From positions 1 to 20,853 of the forward strand of contig NZ_JBHTLQ010000057.1 in the NCBI RefSeq assembly GCF_042679085.1: a DNA stretch of 20,853 bases, read 5' to 3'. Positions 1 through 5,262 of the stretch are shown here, piece after piece. The DNA comes from Phenylobacterium conjunctum. Lineage in GTDB: Bacteria > Pseudomonadota > Alphaproteobacteria > Caulobacterales > Caulobacteraceae. The stretch's first letter is position 1. The number at the start of each line of letters is the position of its first letter. Under the pieces are notes generated by a model, which was given only the letters and a program-made list of their open reading frames with translations, did no database searches and was not told the DNA's origin. Both the position numbers and the translations under genes were made by a program.

Positions 1-1135
1 CCGCCTGCGCCGCCTCGGCCGCGATGCGGCCGGCCAGCGCCTGTACGCGCCGCACGGTGGCCGGTCCGGCCAGGCCGGCGCCTTCGGCCATGCGACGCCA
101 GTGCCGACCATAGATGTGCCGGCCGCGCTGCTGACCGCCGATATCTTGGGCGTGGTTGAGGGTGATGTTGGGCCAGGTCAGGCCCGTCATCAGGTCATAG
201 AGCGGCGCGAGCACGCTGCGGCGGGGCTGCAAGAGCACCGAATAGTTCTTGGCGTGGGAATCGACGTTACCGATGGCGATGTTGAAGATCACCGCGTCCA
301 GCAGCTGCGTGATCTCCCGCGCGGTCATGTGTTCACGCACAAGCCCGAACATATCCGACGTCGAGGGCCCCCGCACCCCAGAATGGTTGTGCTGATACTT
401 GGCAGCTGGCGGCTTGCCCAAAGCTTGGCAGAAGTCTTCCTGGTGCAGCCGAAAGACACCGTTATCCGAGATTGCGCGATCGTAGCGTTCGACAAGCAGG
501 TAGGACCTCGCCCCGGCGCGGCCGGTCGTCACGGAGGCTGCCGTCAGGCCGCAACGGCGCGCCAACACCATGCAGAGGGCTTCGTTCTGAACGCTGCCAG
601 GAAGGCGCGGGTTGTCTGGCTTGAGGATGTGGGTCGAGGCCGCGCCGTTGACCGGGATAGCCAAGCCCTCGCCAATCATCGCCAGGGGCAGTTTCTCTTG
701 GGCGCCGGCGAGGCTCATGGATACCCCTTCCTCGCCGACGAGGAACGGTCGTGCGGGCAGCTCCTCGATAATTCGCTCCAGAGCGTCGGCGGGCAAAGGC
801 GTCAGGGCCGGTGCATCCCCGCGACGCGGTTCGCCCGTGGTCAAGGCGCCAGCAAGATCGCGGCCCAGGTTGGCGATCAGGCCAAGAATGTCTTCTTGGG
901 CGACGCCGAGAGCGCGCGTGACCACGCGCAGGGGCTCGCCTTCGGGCAAGAGGTTCATCAGCCAAGGCACAGTGACCTCTGGCCCATGCTTGGTCTGGGT
1001 CAGGGGCATGGTCAGAGAAATCGGGTAGCTGTCGCGACCGCCCGTCCAGGCCGCCTCGTACTGCAGCGAGGGGCCATCGGGGCCAGCCTCGACCTGGCCC
1101 ACAAGCTGATCAGCGGCGTAGATGGGCAGGCCCAT
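1..1135 (-). CDS. hipA: HipA-family serine/threonine kinase toxin (3' end outside window)
   Basis: HipA kinases phosphorylate a cytosolic target (glutamyl-tRNA synthetase in E. coli), halting translation and giving persistence; HipB neutralises them. Reading leftward from the ATG at 1135 the frame stays open for 378 codons to the window edge, close to the usual 410-440 residues, so only a short C-terminus is missing. Visible landmarks: HipA N-domain motif NLLPEGEP at residues 61-68; the Gly-rich loop SLAGAQEK at 141-148, where Ser141 corresponds to the inhibitory autophosphorylation serine of E. coli HipA; THILKPD at about 168-174; the catalytic loop GNVDSHAKN at 289-297 with Asp292; and the metal-binding LYD with Asp314. 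All catalytic positions are intact. The start has a CGGAGG ribosome-binding site and lies 14 bp after the stop of the upstream Xre gene, so the two form one operon in the usual hipB-hipA order. Confidence 0.93.
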   Translation of the reverse strand, partial: MGLPIYAADQLVGQVEAGPDGPSLQYEAAWTGGRDSYPISLTMPLTQTKHGPEVTVPWLMNLLPEGEPLRVVTRALGVAQEDILGLIANLGRDLAGALTTGEPRRGDAPALTPLPADALERIIEELPARPFLVGEEGVSMSLAGAQEKLPLAMIGEGLAIPVNGAASTHILKPDNPRLPGSVQNEALCMVLARRCGLTAASVTTGRAGARSYLLVERYDRAISDNGVFRLHQEDFCQALGKPPAAKYQHNHSGVRGPSTSDMFGLVREHMTAREITQLLDAVIFNIAIGNVDSHAKNYSVLLQPRRSVLAPLYDLMTGLTWPNITLNHAQDIGGQQRGRHIYGRHWRRMAEGAGLAGPATVRRVQALAGRIAAEAAQA

Positions 1136-1149
1136 GGCTCGCGCCTCCG

Positions 1150-1359
1150 TCAGAATTCAGCCGAGTCGGTGAGGTGCATACCCGCGGCCTTGGCGGCGGC
1201 GAGCGCCTTGCCGAGTTGGGCCGTGGCCTTGCCAGCTTCGAGTTCGACAATGAAGCGCTCGCCCACGCCGATCGAGAGGGCGAGTTCGCGTTGGGTGAGC
1301 CCTAGCGCCTTGCGCGCCCGCGCGAGGGTGGCTCCGAAATCCTTTGCCGTTGCGATCAT
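1150..1359 (-). CDS. hipB: HipB-like Xre antitoxin/autorepressor, 69 aa
   Basis: This is a small helix-turn-helix protein, expected to bind the operators upstream and to sequester the HipA encoded next. The HTH spans roughly residues 8-62, with the typical pattern LARARKALGLTQRELALSIG followed by a recognition helix GVGERFIVELEAGK. At 69 residues it is a minimal y4mF/HipB-type antitoxin with almost no C-terminal tail. The first palindromic operator (1365-1380) ends only five bases before the ATG, and its GGGAAG half probably serves as the Shine-Dalgarno sequence. Protein binding there would therefore block translation as well as transcription. It is co-transcribed with the hipA downstream (14-bp gap). 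Confidence 0.9.
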   Translation of the reverse strand: MIATAKDFGATLARARKALGLTQRELALSIGVGERFIVELEAGKATAQLGKALAAAKAAGMHLTDSAEF

Positions 1360-1364
1360 GCTGT

Positions 1365-1547
1365 CTTCCCGGTCGGGAAGATACGCACAGGTTTATGGCT
1401 CGCGCAATGGAAATCTTCCCGAGCGGGAAGTAGACGATGGTCGCGGGCTTCCCGTTCGCGGTGCAGAAGCCAACCCTAAAACTTCCCGATCGGGAAGAGT
1501 GACGCGCCCCAGACGTCGAAAAGCCAATGATCTTCCCGCGCGGGAAG
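1365..1547. promoter_or_regulatory. Array of four 16-bp palindromes CTTCCCG-NN-CGGGAAG upstream of hipBA
   Basis: Four perfect copies lie at 1365-1380, 1415-1430, 1482-1497 and 1532-1547, differing only in the two central bases (GT, AG, AT, CG). Start-to-start spacings are 50, 67 and 50 bp. A fifth, decayed copy (left arm CTTCCCG intact, right arm degenerate) lies at 1448-1463, in the middle of the 67-bp gap. The region is otherwise non-coding. By analogy with multi-site HipB operators in E. coli this is most simply the autoregulatory operator array of the adjacent Xre/HipA operon; that assignment is inference. Confidence 0.85.
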
Positions 1548-1552
1548 AAACC

Positions 1553-1831
1553 TCACTCGTGCACGGAGCGCCAGGCGTCGCCAGCGCGCGCCGCCCGAGC
1601 GTCCGCAAGCAAGACGGTGAGGGCCTCGGTTGTCTCGCGGCGGTCAAACCACACCTCGCCGAGCTTTAAGGTCTCCGGGGTCCCGTCGCGCGCCAGGCTC
1701 CCAATGGTCAGATCCCCATGACCGCGCGCCAAAGTGTTCGCGGCTTCCTGCATGCAGGCTTTGCACTGCTCGGGATCCGTTTGCGGATCGAGGGCCCGGA
1801 GTCTCGCAACCAAGGTCTGAAGATCACTCAT
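1553..1831 (-). CDS. Hypothetical protein, 92 aa, unknown function
   Basis: I do not recognise this family. The product is a small soluble protein with a CKACMQEA segment (residues 23-30, two cysteines three apart), a central LTIGSLARDGTPETLKLGEV stretch, and an Ala/Arg-rich helical C-terminus. It starts at an ATG at 1831 and ends five bases short of the outermost palindrome of the hipBA operator array. Leftward transcription would therefore run into the operators and hipB. No signal peptide or membrane segment is visible. Codon third positions are mostly G/C like the real genes here, and the opposite-strand frames are less protein-like, so I favour it as a genuine gene. It could belong to the same transcription unit as hipBA, but nothing shows that directly. 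Confidence 0.5.
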   Translation of the reverse strand: MSDLQTLVARLRALDPQTDPEQCKACMQEAANTLARGHGDLTIGSLARDGTPETLKLGEVWFDRRETTEALTVLLADARAARAGDAWRSVHE

Positions 1832-1838
1832 TGCTGCA

Positions 1839-1923
1839 CGTAAGGTCTGGGCGTTCGGGCATGAACGTCAGTCTTGGATGACCGTAAGGTCTGACGTCGG
1901 GCGCCGCCAGGGGTGTCAGACCT
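1839..1923. repeat. Direct repeat CGTAAGGTCTG and 9-bp inverted repeat upstream of the 92-aa gene
   Basis: CGTAAGGTCTG occurs at 1839-1849 and 1883-1893, 44 bp apart. The second copy also forms the left arm of an inverted repeat, AGGTCTGAC (1887-1895) with GTCAGACCT (1915-1923), spacer 19 bp. The cluster sits immediately upstream of the leftward 92-aa gene, so it may be its operator. A shorter AAGGTCTG also occurs inside that gene near 1812. Confidence 0.5.
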
Positions 1924-2003
1924 CCCCAGGCGCGACATCGACGGCCGTCTCCCAGAGGGGATCTGCCGAAGCGGGCTCGTCCGCGATCCAGTTCACGACA
2001 CTA

Positions 2004-2155
2004 GGGCGGGCCGGTTAGGGGCCAAGGCGACCTCGCCGAGGCGAGGCGGGGCCGACGGACCCTCACGGCCTTCGCTTAAGCTGCAGGCCGGTTTCCATCG
2101 GCCCCGACCCTGTCCCCTGCCCTACTCCCCGCCCTTCCCGGTCGCGAGATCGCGG
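2004..2155 (+). promoter_or_regulatory. Leader shared with ssb (copy 1), upstream of the 72-aa gene
   Basis: This 152-bp stretch aligns by eye with 4341-4492 upstream of ssb. Conserved blocks in the same order are GGGCGG(G)CC, a CCTCGC/GCGAGG inverted repeat (here 2031-2046), CGGACCCTC (2056-2064), a perfect TGCAGGCCGGTTTCCA (2082-2097) and GGTCGCGNGATCGCGG (2140-2155), separated by small insertions or deletions. It ends 39 bp before the ATG of the 72-aa gene. Common transcriptional or translational control of the two genes is the natural inference. Confidence 0.7.
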
Positions 2156-2194
2156 GAATGAGCCCGCTGATCCGGCAGCAAGCGGGAGACGACA

Positions 2195-2413
2195 ATGACG
2201 ACGATGGCGATGGCGCAAGCGGTGTTCCAACACGCCCACGACTTCTACGACACCGGCAGCTGGTACGTGGTCGCCGAGTGCTGGGACGTTCTGGCGATCG
2301 CTGAGGAACTGGACCGTCAGGAAGAGCGCAGCGCGACGCCCTTCGAGCTTGAGGCTGCGGCCATCGCCCACTTCCACAGCCTGCTGCACGACAACCGCAG
2401 GACCCGCCACTGA
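2195..2413 (+). CDS. Small acidic protein, 72 aa, unknown; shares its leader with ssb
   Basis: No family is recognised. The product is a single predicted helical protein of 72 residues, rich in Ala, Glu, Asp, His and aromatic residues (HDFYDTGSWYVVAECWDVLAI near the N-terminal third). It has no signal peptide or membrane segment. The ATG at 2195 has GGGAGA about eight bases upstream. Its strongest support is context: the 152-bp leader in front of it is a diverged copy of the one in front of ssb, which implies a real, co-regulated gene. The pattern resembles small accessory genes expressed together with ssb during plasmid establishment, but this is inference from position only. Confidence 0.65.
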   Translation: MTTMAMAQAVFQHAHDFYDTGSWYVVAECWDVLAIAEELDRQEERSATPFELEAAAIAHFHSLLHDNRRTRH

Positions 2414-2558
2414 CCCTGGGGTGCGGCGCCCTCGAGGCGCCGCGCCTCGGACCCCGCAGAACAGGCGCCGAACAGACTCCAAGCCCTCGAGGTGGGTGGT
2501 CCTAAACCCACCATCCCTTGGGGTTGGTGATTCGTTCCGATTCACCGCCAGGGCGCCT
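2414..2558. terminator. Intergenic hairpins between convergent genes
   Basis: Two inverted repeats lie between the stop of the 72-aa gene and the stop of the leftward RES toxin. One is GCGGCGCC (2423-2430) with GGCGCCGC (2436-2443) around a CTCGA loop, with a further outer GGGGT/ACCCC pairing. The other is GGTGGGT (2491-2497) with ACCCACC (2506-2512). Neither is followed by a clear T-run, so they are weak candidates for terminators of the converging transcripts. No gene is visible in this gap. Confidence 0.4.
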
Positions 2559-3143
2559 CTAGGGCGTGGCGATCAGGGTGACGTTGAGGGCCTTAAGCGC
2601 ATCGACGAGGCCGGTCAGATGGGTGAGTTCGACGACCGGCGAAGCGGTGAGCGGGCCAGGCAGGGCGCGGTCGTAGACGCAGATGCAGGTGCGACCCGTC
2701 AGGCGGGAGCTGTAGACCAAGCCATCGGCGTCGGTTTGGTCGTAGACCGCCTGGCTGAGTTTGCGCCCCTGCCCTTGCGCCTTTCCGCGGGCGGCTTCGG
2801 TTGACACGCCCAGCCGCACCAAGCCTGTCGTGCGCAGATCGATCAACGTCAGGGGCGCGCGGGTAGTGATCTCGGTCGCGCCCCAAGTCGCGGCCTCGAC
2901 ATCGAGGAGTTTGCGGGTCGCCTTGCCCTGAAAACGGTCGCGGACAAGGGTCTCCGCCACGCTCGTGGTTAAATCCTCGCCCAGGTAGATCACCTTGAAG
3001 GCCTTGGTCGGACTGGCGAAGCGTGTCCCGCCAAACCCCGCCCCGAGCGGCGTGGTGGCGTGGGCCATCGGCGTAACGCGCACATAGGCCTTCGGCGTGA
3101 TTTCGACGGCGAGGTCGGCCAGGATATCGGGATCGAGCCTCAC
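2559..3143 (-). CDS. RES-domain toxin (NAD-consuming), 194 aa
   Basis: RES toxins (MbcT family) degrade or ADP-ribosylate using NAD and arrest growth unless bound by an Xre/MbcA/ParS antitoxin. The family's polar active-site positions are recognisable: Arg22 in YVRV, Tyr53 in VIYLGE, Glu64 in SVAETLV and the serine pair in LVYSSRLTG at 143-150. Length is at the longer end for the family. The start is a GTG at 3143 that overlaps the antitoxin stop by four bases (GTGA), so the toxin is translationally coupled to the antitoxin, as expected for this module. No alternative start with a better ribosome-binding site is seen nearby. The active site appears intact. Confidence 0.9.
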   Translation of the reverse strand: MRLDPDILADLAVEITPKAYVRVTPMAHATTPLGAGFGGTRFASPTKAFKVIYLGEDLTTSVAETLVRDRFQGKATRKLLDVEAATWGATEITTRAPLTLIDLRTTGLVRLGVSTEAARGKAQGQGRKLSQAVYDQTDADGLVYSSRLTGRTCICVYDRALPGPLTASPVVELTHLTGLVDALKALNVTLIATP

Positions 3144-3862
3144 GCGCCGGCGAAGTTTGACCGGGCGACCTCAACGACCTTGTCGGTCGCCCCGGCCTTC
3201 AGGCGCGCCAGCGGGGCGACGCCGCCGAGTTCGGGATTGGGTTCGCGTAGCCATAGCCAGGCGGTTCGCGGCTCGCCGATCGTCTTGACAACCTGGGCTA
3301 GGCCCGACACGGGCCTGCCGTCGACGAACTGCTCAGTCGGGAAGGCATGCTTTCGCACTCCTACGAGCAGGCCGATCACCGCGCCCTGCTTCTGCCAATT
3401 GTGCAGAGTGGAGCGGGCGACGCCAAAGTCGCGCTCAAGCTCGGTCGGTCCCGCAACCAGACCTGCCCAATCCTCGACCTTGGTCGGCGTCGCATAGCTC
3501 GCGATCCGGGCCTTGCCCTCTTCGGCCGACAACACCTGGCCCAGGCCCGCGCCTTGGCTGACTTCGGCCGGTCCCTTAGCGACCAGCTTCAGGACTTGCG
3601 GCGCGGTCTCCGGTTCGGCGGCGATTTCGGCGATGAACTTTTTGAACTGAGCCTTGCGGGCGATCAGCCGCTTGCGGGCGGACGGCGAGAGTTTCGCCGC
3701 CGTGGCGCTGAACTCGGCGACTAGCTTGACGACTTCGCTCAGCTCGCCCCTGTTGGACTTTGGATTGCGCTGGACGAACATGCCGATAAGGTCTGCGGCC
3801 GCGGGGCTGGCCATCTTCGCAGAGCCTCGGGACATCGAGCGGCGGGCGTTTGCGGCGGTCAT
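3140..3862 (-). CDS. MbcA/ParS-type (DUF2384) antitoxin of the RES toxin, 240 aa
   Basis: This is the antitoxin and probable autorepressor for the RES toxin encoded next. The C-terminal domain (about residues 182-235) carries the MbcA/ParS pattern RTAWLWLREPNPELGGVAPLA, followed by LKAGATDKVVEVA. In known complexes this domain's tail plugs the toxin's NAD pocket. A helix-turn-helix-like segment (TELERDFGVARSTLHNWQKQG, about 140-160) precedes it, and the N-terminal 100 residues are basic and helical. I start it at the ATG at 3862, which has GAGGA seven bases upstream. An in-frame start 36 codons farther upstream would put the likely promoter inside the gene, so I reject it. At 240 residues it is longer than typical family members of about 120-160, because of the N-terminal extension. 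Confidence 0.88.
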   Translation of the reverse strand: MTAANARRSMSRGSAKMASPAAADLIGMFVQRNPKSNRGELSEVVKLVAEFSATAAKLSPSARKRLIARKAQFKKFIAEIAAEPETAPQVLKLVAKGPAEVSQGAGLGQVLSAEEGKARIASYATPTKVEDWAGLVAGPTELERDFGVARSTLHNWQKQGAVIGLLVGVRKHAFPTEQFVDGRPVSGLAQVVKTIGEPRTAWLWLREPNPELGGVAPLARLKAGATDKVVEVARSNFAGA

Positions 3863-3886
3863 GGGACGATCCTCTTCGATCACGTC

Positions 3887-3898
3887 ATTATAGATAAT
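3887..3898 (-). promoter_or_regulatory. Probable promoter -10 and operator of the RES antitoxin-toxin operon
   Basis: On the minus strand a perfect TATAAT (3892-3887) lies 24 bases upstream of the antitoxin ATG. It is embedded in a 12-bp inverted repeat ATTAT-CT-ATAAT, which would let the antitoxin occlude RNA polymerase. The -35 is not clear; TGGACA lies somewhat too far upstream. The AT-rich patch stands out in this GC-rich DNA. Confidence 0.55.
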
Positions 3899-4340
3899 CC
3901 CAGACGTCCCATTTGTCCAGTTTGTGCCATGCGTCCGCAGCGCATCGGCTGCGGGCCGATCAAAACTCAACTGCCGCGCCTGGCGCTTCGCCTGGCGGAC
4001 GGCACATAACCCTTGCCCCTCGTGGACCGCCCAGCGCGCGTCGCGGCATCTGACCTTGGAGGATGTCGGGCGGCGGATCGCTCCAAGACGACCTTCTGCC
4101 CCCAGGTTCGTTGGTTCCCGAGCCGCGATGGGCCGCGGTGCAGACCGGCCGCCTTCCTCGCAGGGTGGTCCGAGCCGTCCTTGGAAGCGGCAATGGCGCC
4201 TGGTGGCGACCTAATTGGCCCAGCGATGTGGAAATCTGGCCGGTGCATGAAGCCAGTTCACCGTTGAGGCCGGTCACCATTACCCCGAAAAGCGCCTGAC
4301 GGACTGCGGTCCCCCGCGATCAATCCCACGAACCTGGACC
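3899..4340. other. About 440-bp region without a convincing gene
   Basis: Frames are open on both strands but none is convincing. The best, ATG at 4063 to the stop ending at 4299 on the plus strand (78 codons, tryptophan- and proline-rich), has its GGAGG directly abutting the start, weaker third-position GC, and no recognisable family. A direct repeat GCCTGGCG occurs near 3980-4003. The stretch may be a decayed gene. It separates the divergently arranged RES operon and ssb. Confidence 0.4.
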
Positions 4341-4492
4341 GGGCGGCCCTAAGTCAAAGCTGACCTCGCACGCGAGGCGCGGGATTGCGGACCCTCCGGC
4401 CTTCCGTCGCTGCGCATCGTGCAGGCCGGTTTCCACACCCCGCGGGCTTTGACCCGGTCCTTTGCCCGGTCCTGCAGGTCGCGTGATCGCGG
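4341..4492 (+). promoter_or_regulatory. Leader of ssb (copy 2 of the shared leader)
   Basis: Second copy of the 152-bp leader, aligned with 2004-2155. It holds GGGCGGCC, the palindrome CCTCGC-AC-GCGAGG (4364-4377), CGGACCCTC (4388-4396), TGCAGGCCGGTTTCCA (4420-4435, identical to copy 1) and GGTCGCGTGATCGCGG (4477-4492). It ends 52 bp before the ssb ATG. Several short inverted repeats would allow folding as single-stranded DNA or as RNA. Confidence 0.7.
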
Positions 4493-4544
4493 CAGGGACC
4501 GCGAGCCGCCGAGGCATCTCTCGGCGGTCGATTGGAGAAACGTG

Positions 4545-4904
4545 ATGCTCAACAAGGTTCAACTCATCGGCTTCACCGGCGCCGACGCTGAAATCCGCAC
4601 CGTCTCGGGCGGCAAGAAGGTCGCCACCCTGCGGGTCGCCACCAACCGCTACACCAAGAAGGACGGCGATCGGAAGGACTACACCACCTGGCACCAGGTC
4701 GAGATCTGGAACCAAGGTACGGTCGGCTGGCTGGAAGGCCGCCACCTTCCCAAGGGCTCGAAGGTGTTCGTCGAAGGCGAAATCCGCCACGACCGCTACA
4801 CCGACCAGAGCGGCCAGGAACGCTTCTTCTCCAAGGTGGTGGTCGCCACCCCGCAGCACGAGCTGAAGTCCCTCGATCGTCAGGAGGCGGCCGACGAGGA
4901 CTAG
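4545..4904 (+). CDS. ssb: Single-stranded DNA-binding protein, plasmid type, 119 aa
   Basis: SSB coats single-stranded DNA during replication and conjugative entry. The whole protein is one OB fold: MLNKVQLIGFTGADAEIRTV at the N-terminus, then KVATLRVATNRY, the family signature TTWHQVEIWNQ (residues about 47-57), LPKGSKVFVEGEIRHDRY, and a final strand FFSKVVVATPQHELKSL. The ATG at 4545 has TTGGAGAAA upstream. A longer in-frame reading would run through the conserved leader, so I reject it. The protein stops soon after the OB fold with an acidic AADED, and lacks both the glycine/proline-rich linker and the DDIPF tip of chromosomal SSBs. It may therefore cover DNA without recruiting the usual host partners. 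A strong terminator follows. Confidence 0.93.
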   Translation: MLNKVQLIGFTGADAEIRTVSGGKKVATLRVATNRYTKKDGDRKDYTTWHQVEIWNQGTVGWLEGRHLPKGSKVFVEGEIRHDRYTDQSGQERFFSKVVVATPQHELKSLDRQEAADED

Positions 4905-4911
4905 CCGCCCT

Positions 4912-4940
4912 GCCCCGCCCGGTCTGCCGGGCGGGGCTTT
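4912..4940 (+). terminator. Rho-independent terminator after ssb
   Basis: A perfect 11-bp stem, GCCCCGCCCGG (4912-4922) with CCGGGCGGGGC (4927-4937), closes a TCTG loop and is followed by TTTGCT. It lies eight bases after the ssb stop. Confidence 0.88.
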
Positions 4941-5010
4941 GCTGCCTTGAGGCCGCAGAGCGGGCCCGGGCGGTTGAGATAAGTCGCCCTTACCCCCTGA
5001 ATCTTTTGAA

Positions 5011-5060
5011 AAATCCCCGCTGCGACCCGCAGCGGGATTTCTAAATTCTAAGGATTCTAA
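5011..5060. other. Hairpin and AT-rich TTCTAA repeats, probable unwinding region of the origin
   Basis: A hairpin, AAATCCCCGCTGCG (5011-5024) against CGCAGCGGGATTT (5028-5040) with one bulged C, is followed by three TTCTAA repeats (5039-5044, 5046-5051, 5055-5060) in the most AT-rich stretch of this part of the window. Its place just before the iterons and repA fits the DNA-unwinding element of an iteron plasmid origin. The A-flanked, T-flanked hairpin could also terminate transcripts from either side. No clear DnaA box was seen. Confidence 0.55.
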
Positions 5061-5108
5061 GTTCGAGGCCCGCAAGTGGCAGAGTTAGAACGGGTTTTTG
5101 CGCCCATG

Positions 5109-5215
5109 CTGACCCGACGGGGGATCGAACCTGACCGGGCGGGGGATCCGCCCTGACCGCTTGGGGGCTCCGTCCTGACCTATCGGGGCTATCCTGACCG
5201 CTTGGGGGTGGCGGC
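5109..5215 (+). repeat. Five iterons, core CTGACCGNNNGGGGG (replication origin)
   Basis: Direct repeats begin at 5109, 5131, 5153, 5175 and 5194, giving spacings of 22, 22, 22 and 19 bp. Each starts CTGACC and is followed after a few bases by a run of four or five G; the fourth is the most degenerate. A period of two helical turns upstream of a RepB-type initiator is the standard organisation of an iteron-controlled origin. The initiator would bind here to start replication and to limit copy number. Confidence 0.9.
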
Positions 5216-5230
5216 CACAATCGGGGTTGT

Positions 5231-5262
5231 ATCCTGTCTTGCGATTTGATTCGAGGTCAGGA
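5231..5262. promoter_or_regulatory. Inverted partial iterons over the repA start (probable rep operator)
   Basis: ATCCTG (5231-5236) faces GGTCAGGA (5255-5262), which is the reverse complement of the iteron end ATCCTGACC. Partial iterons arranged as an inverted repeat at the rep promoter are how many iteron plasmids let Rep dimers repress their own gene; the assignment here is inference from that pattern. Confidence 0.55.

Noticed and set aside
101..1669. Long rightward open frame of 522 codons
   Set aside because: It is antisense to hipA and hipB, whose catalytic and HTH motifs are unambiguous on the other strand; its translation has no domain pattern and it runs through the operator palindromes.
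3924..4299. Several overlapping small frames on both strands
   Set aside because: No family resemblance, poor start signals and weak third-position bias; recorded only as a gene-poor stretch.
4419..4544. Upstream in-frame extension of ssb
   Set aside because: It lies in the leader shared with another, unrelated gene, and the ATG at 4545 has a good ribosome-binding site and begins exactly at the OB fold.
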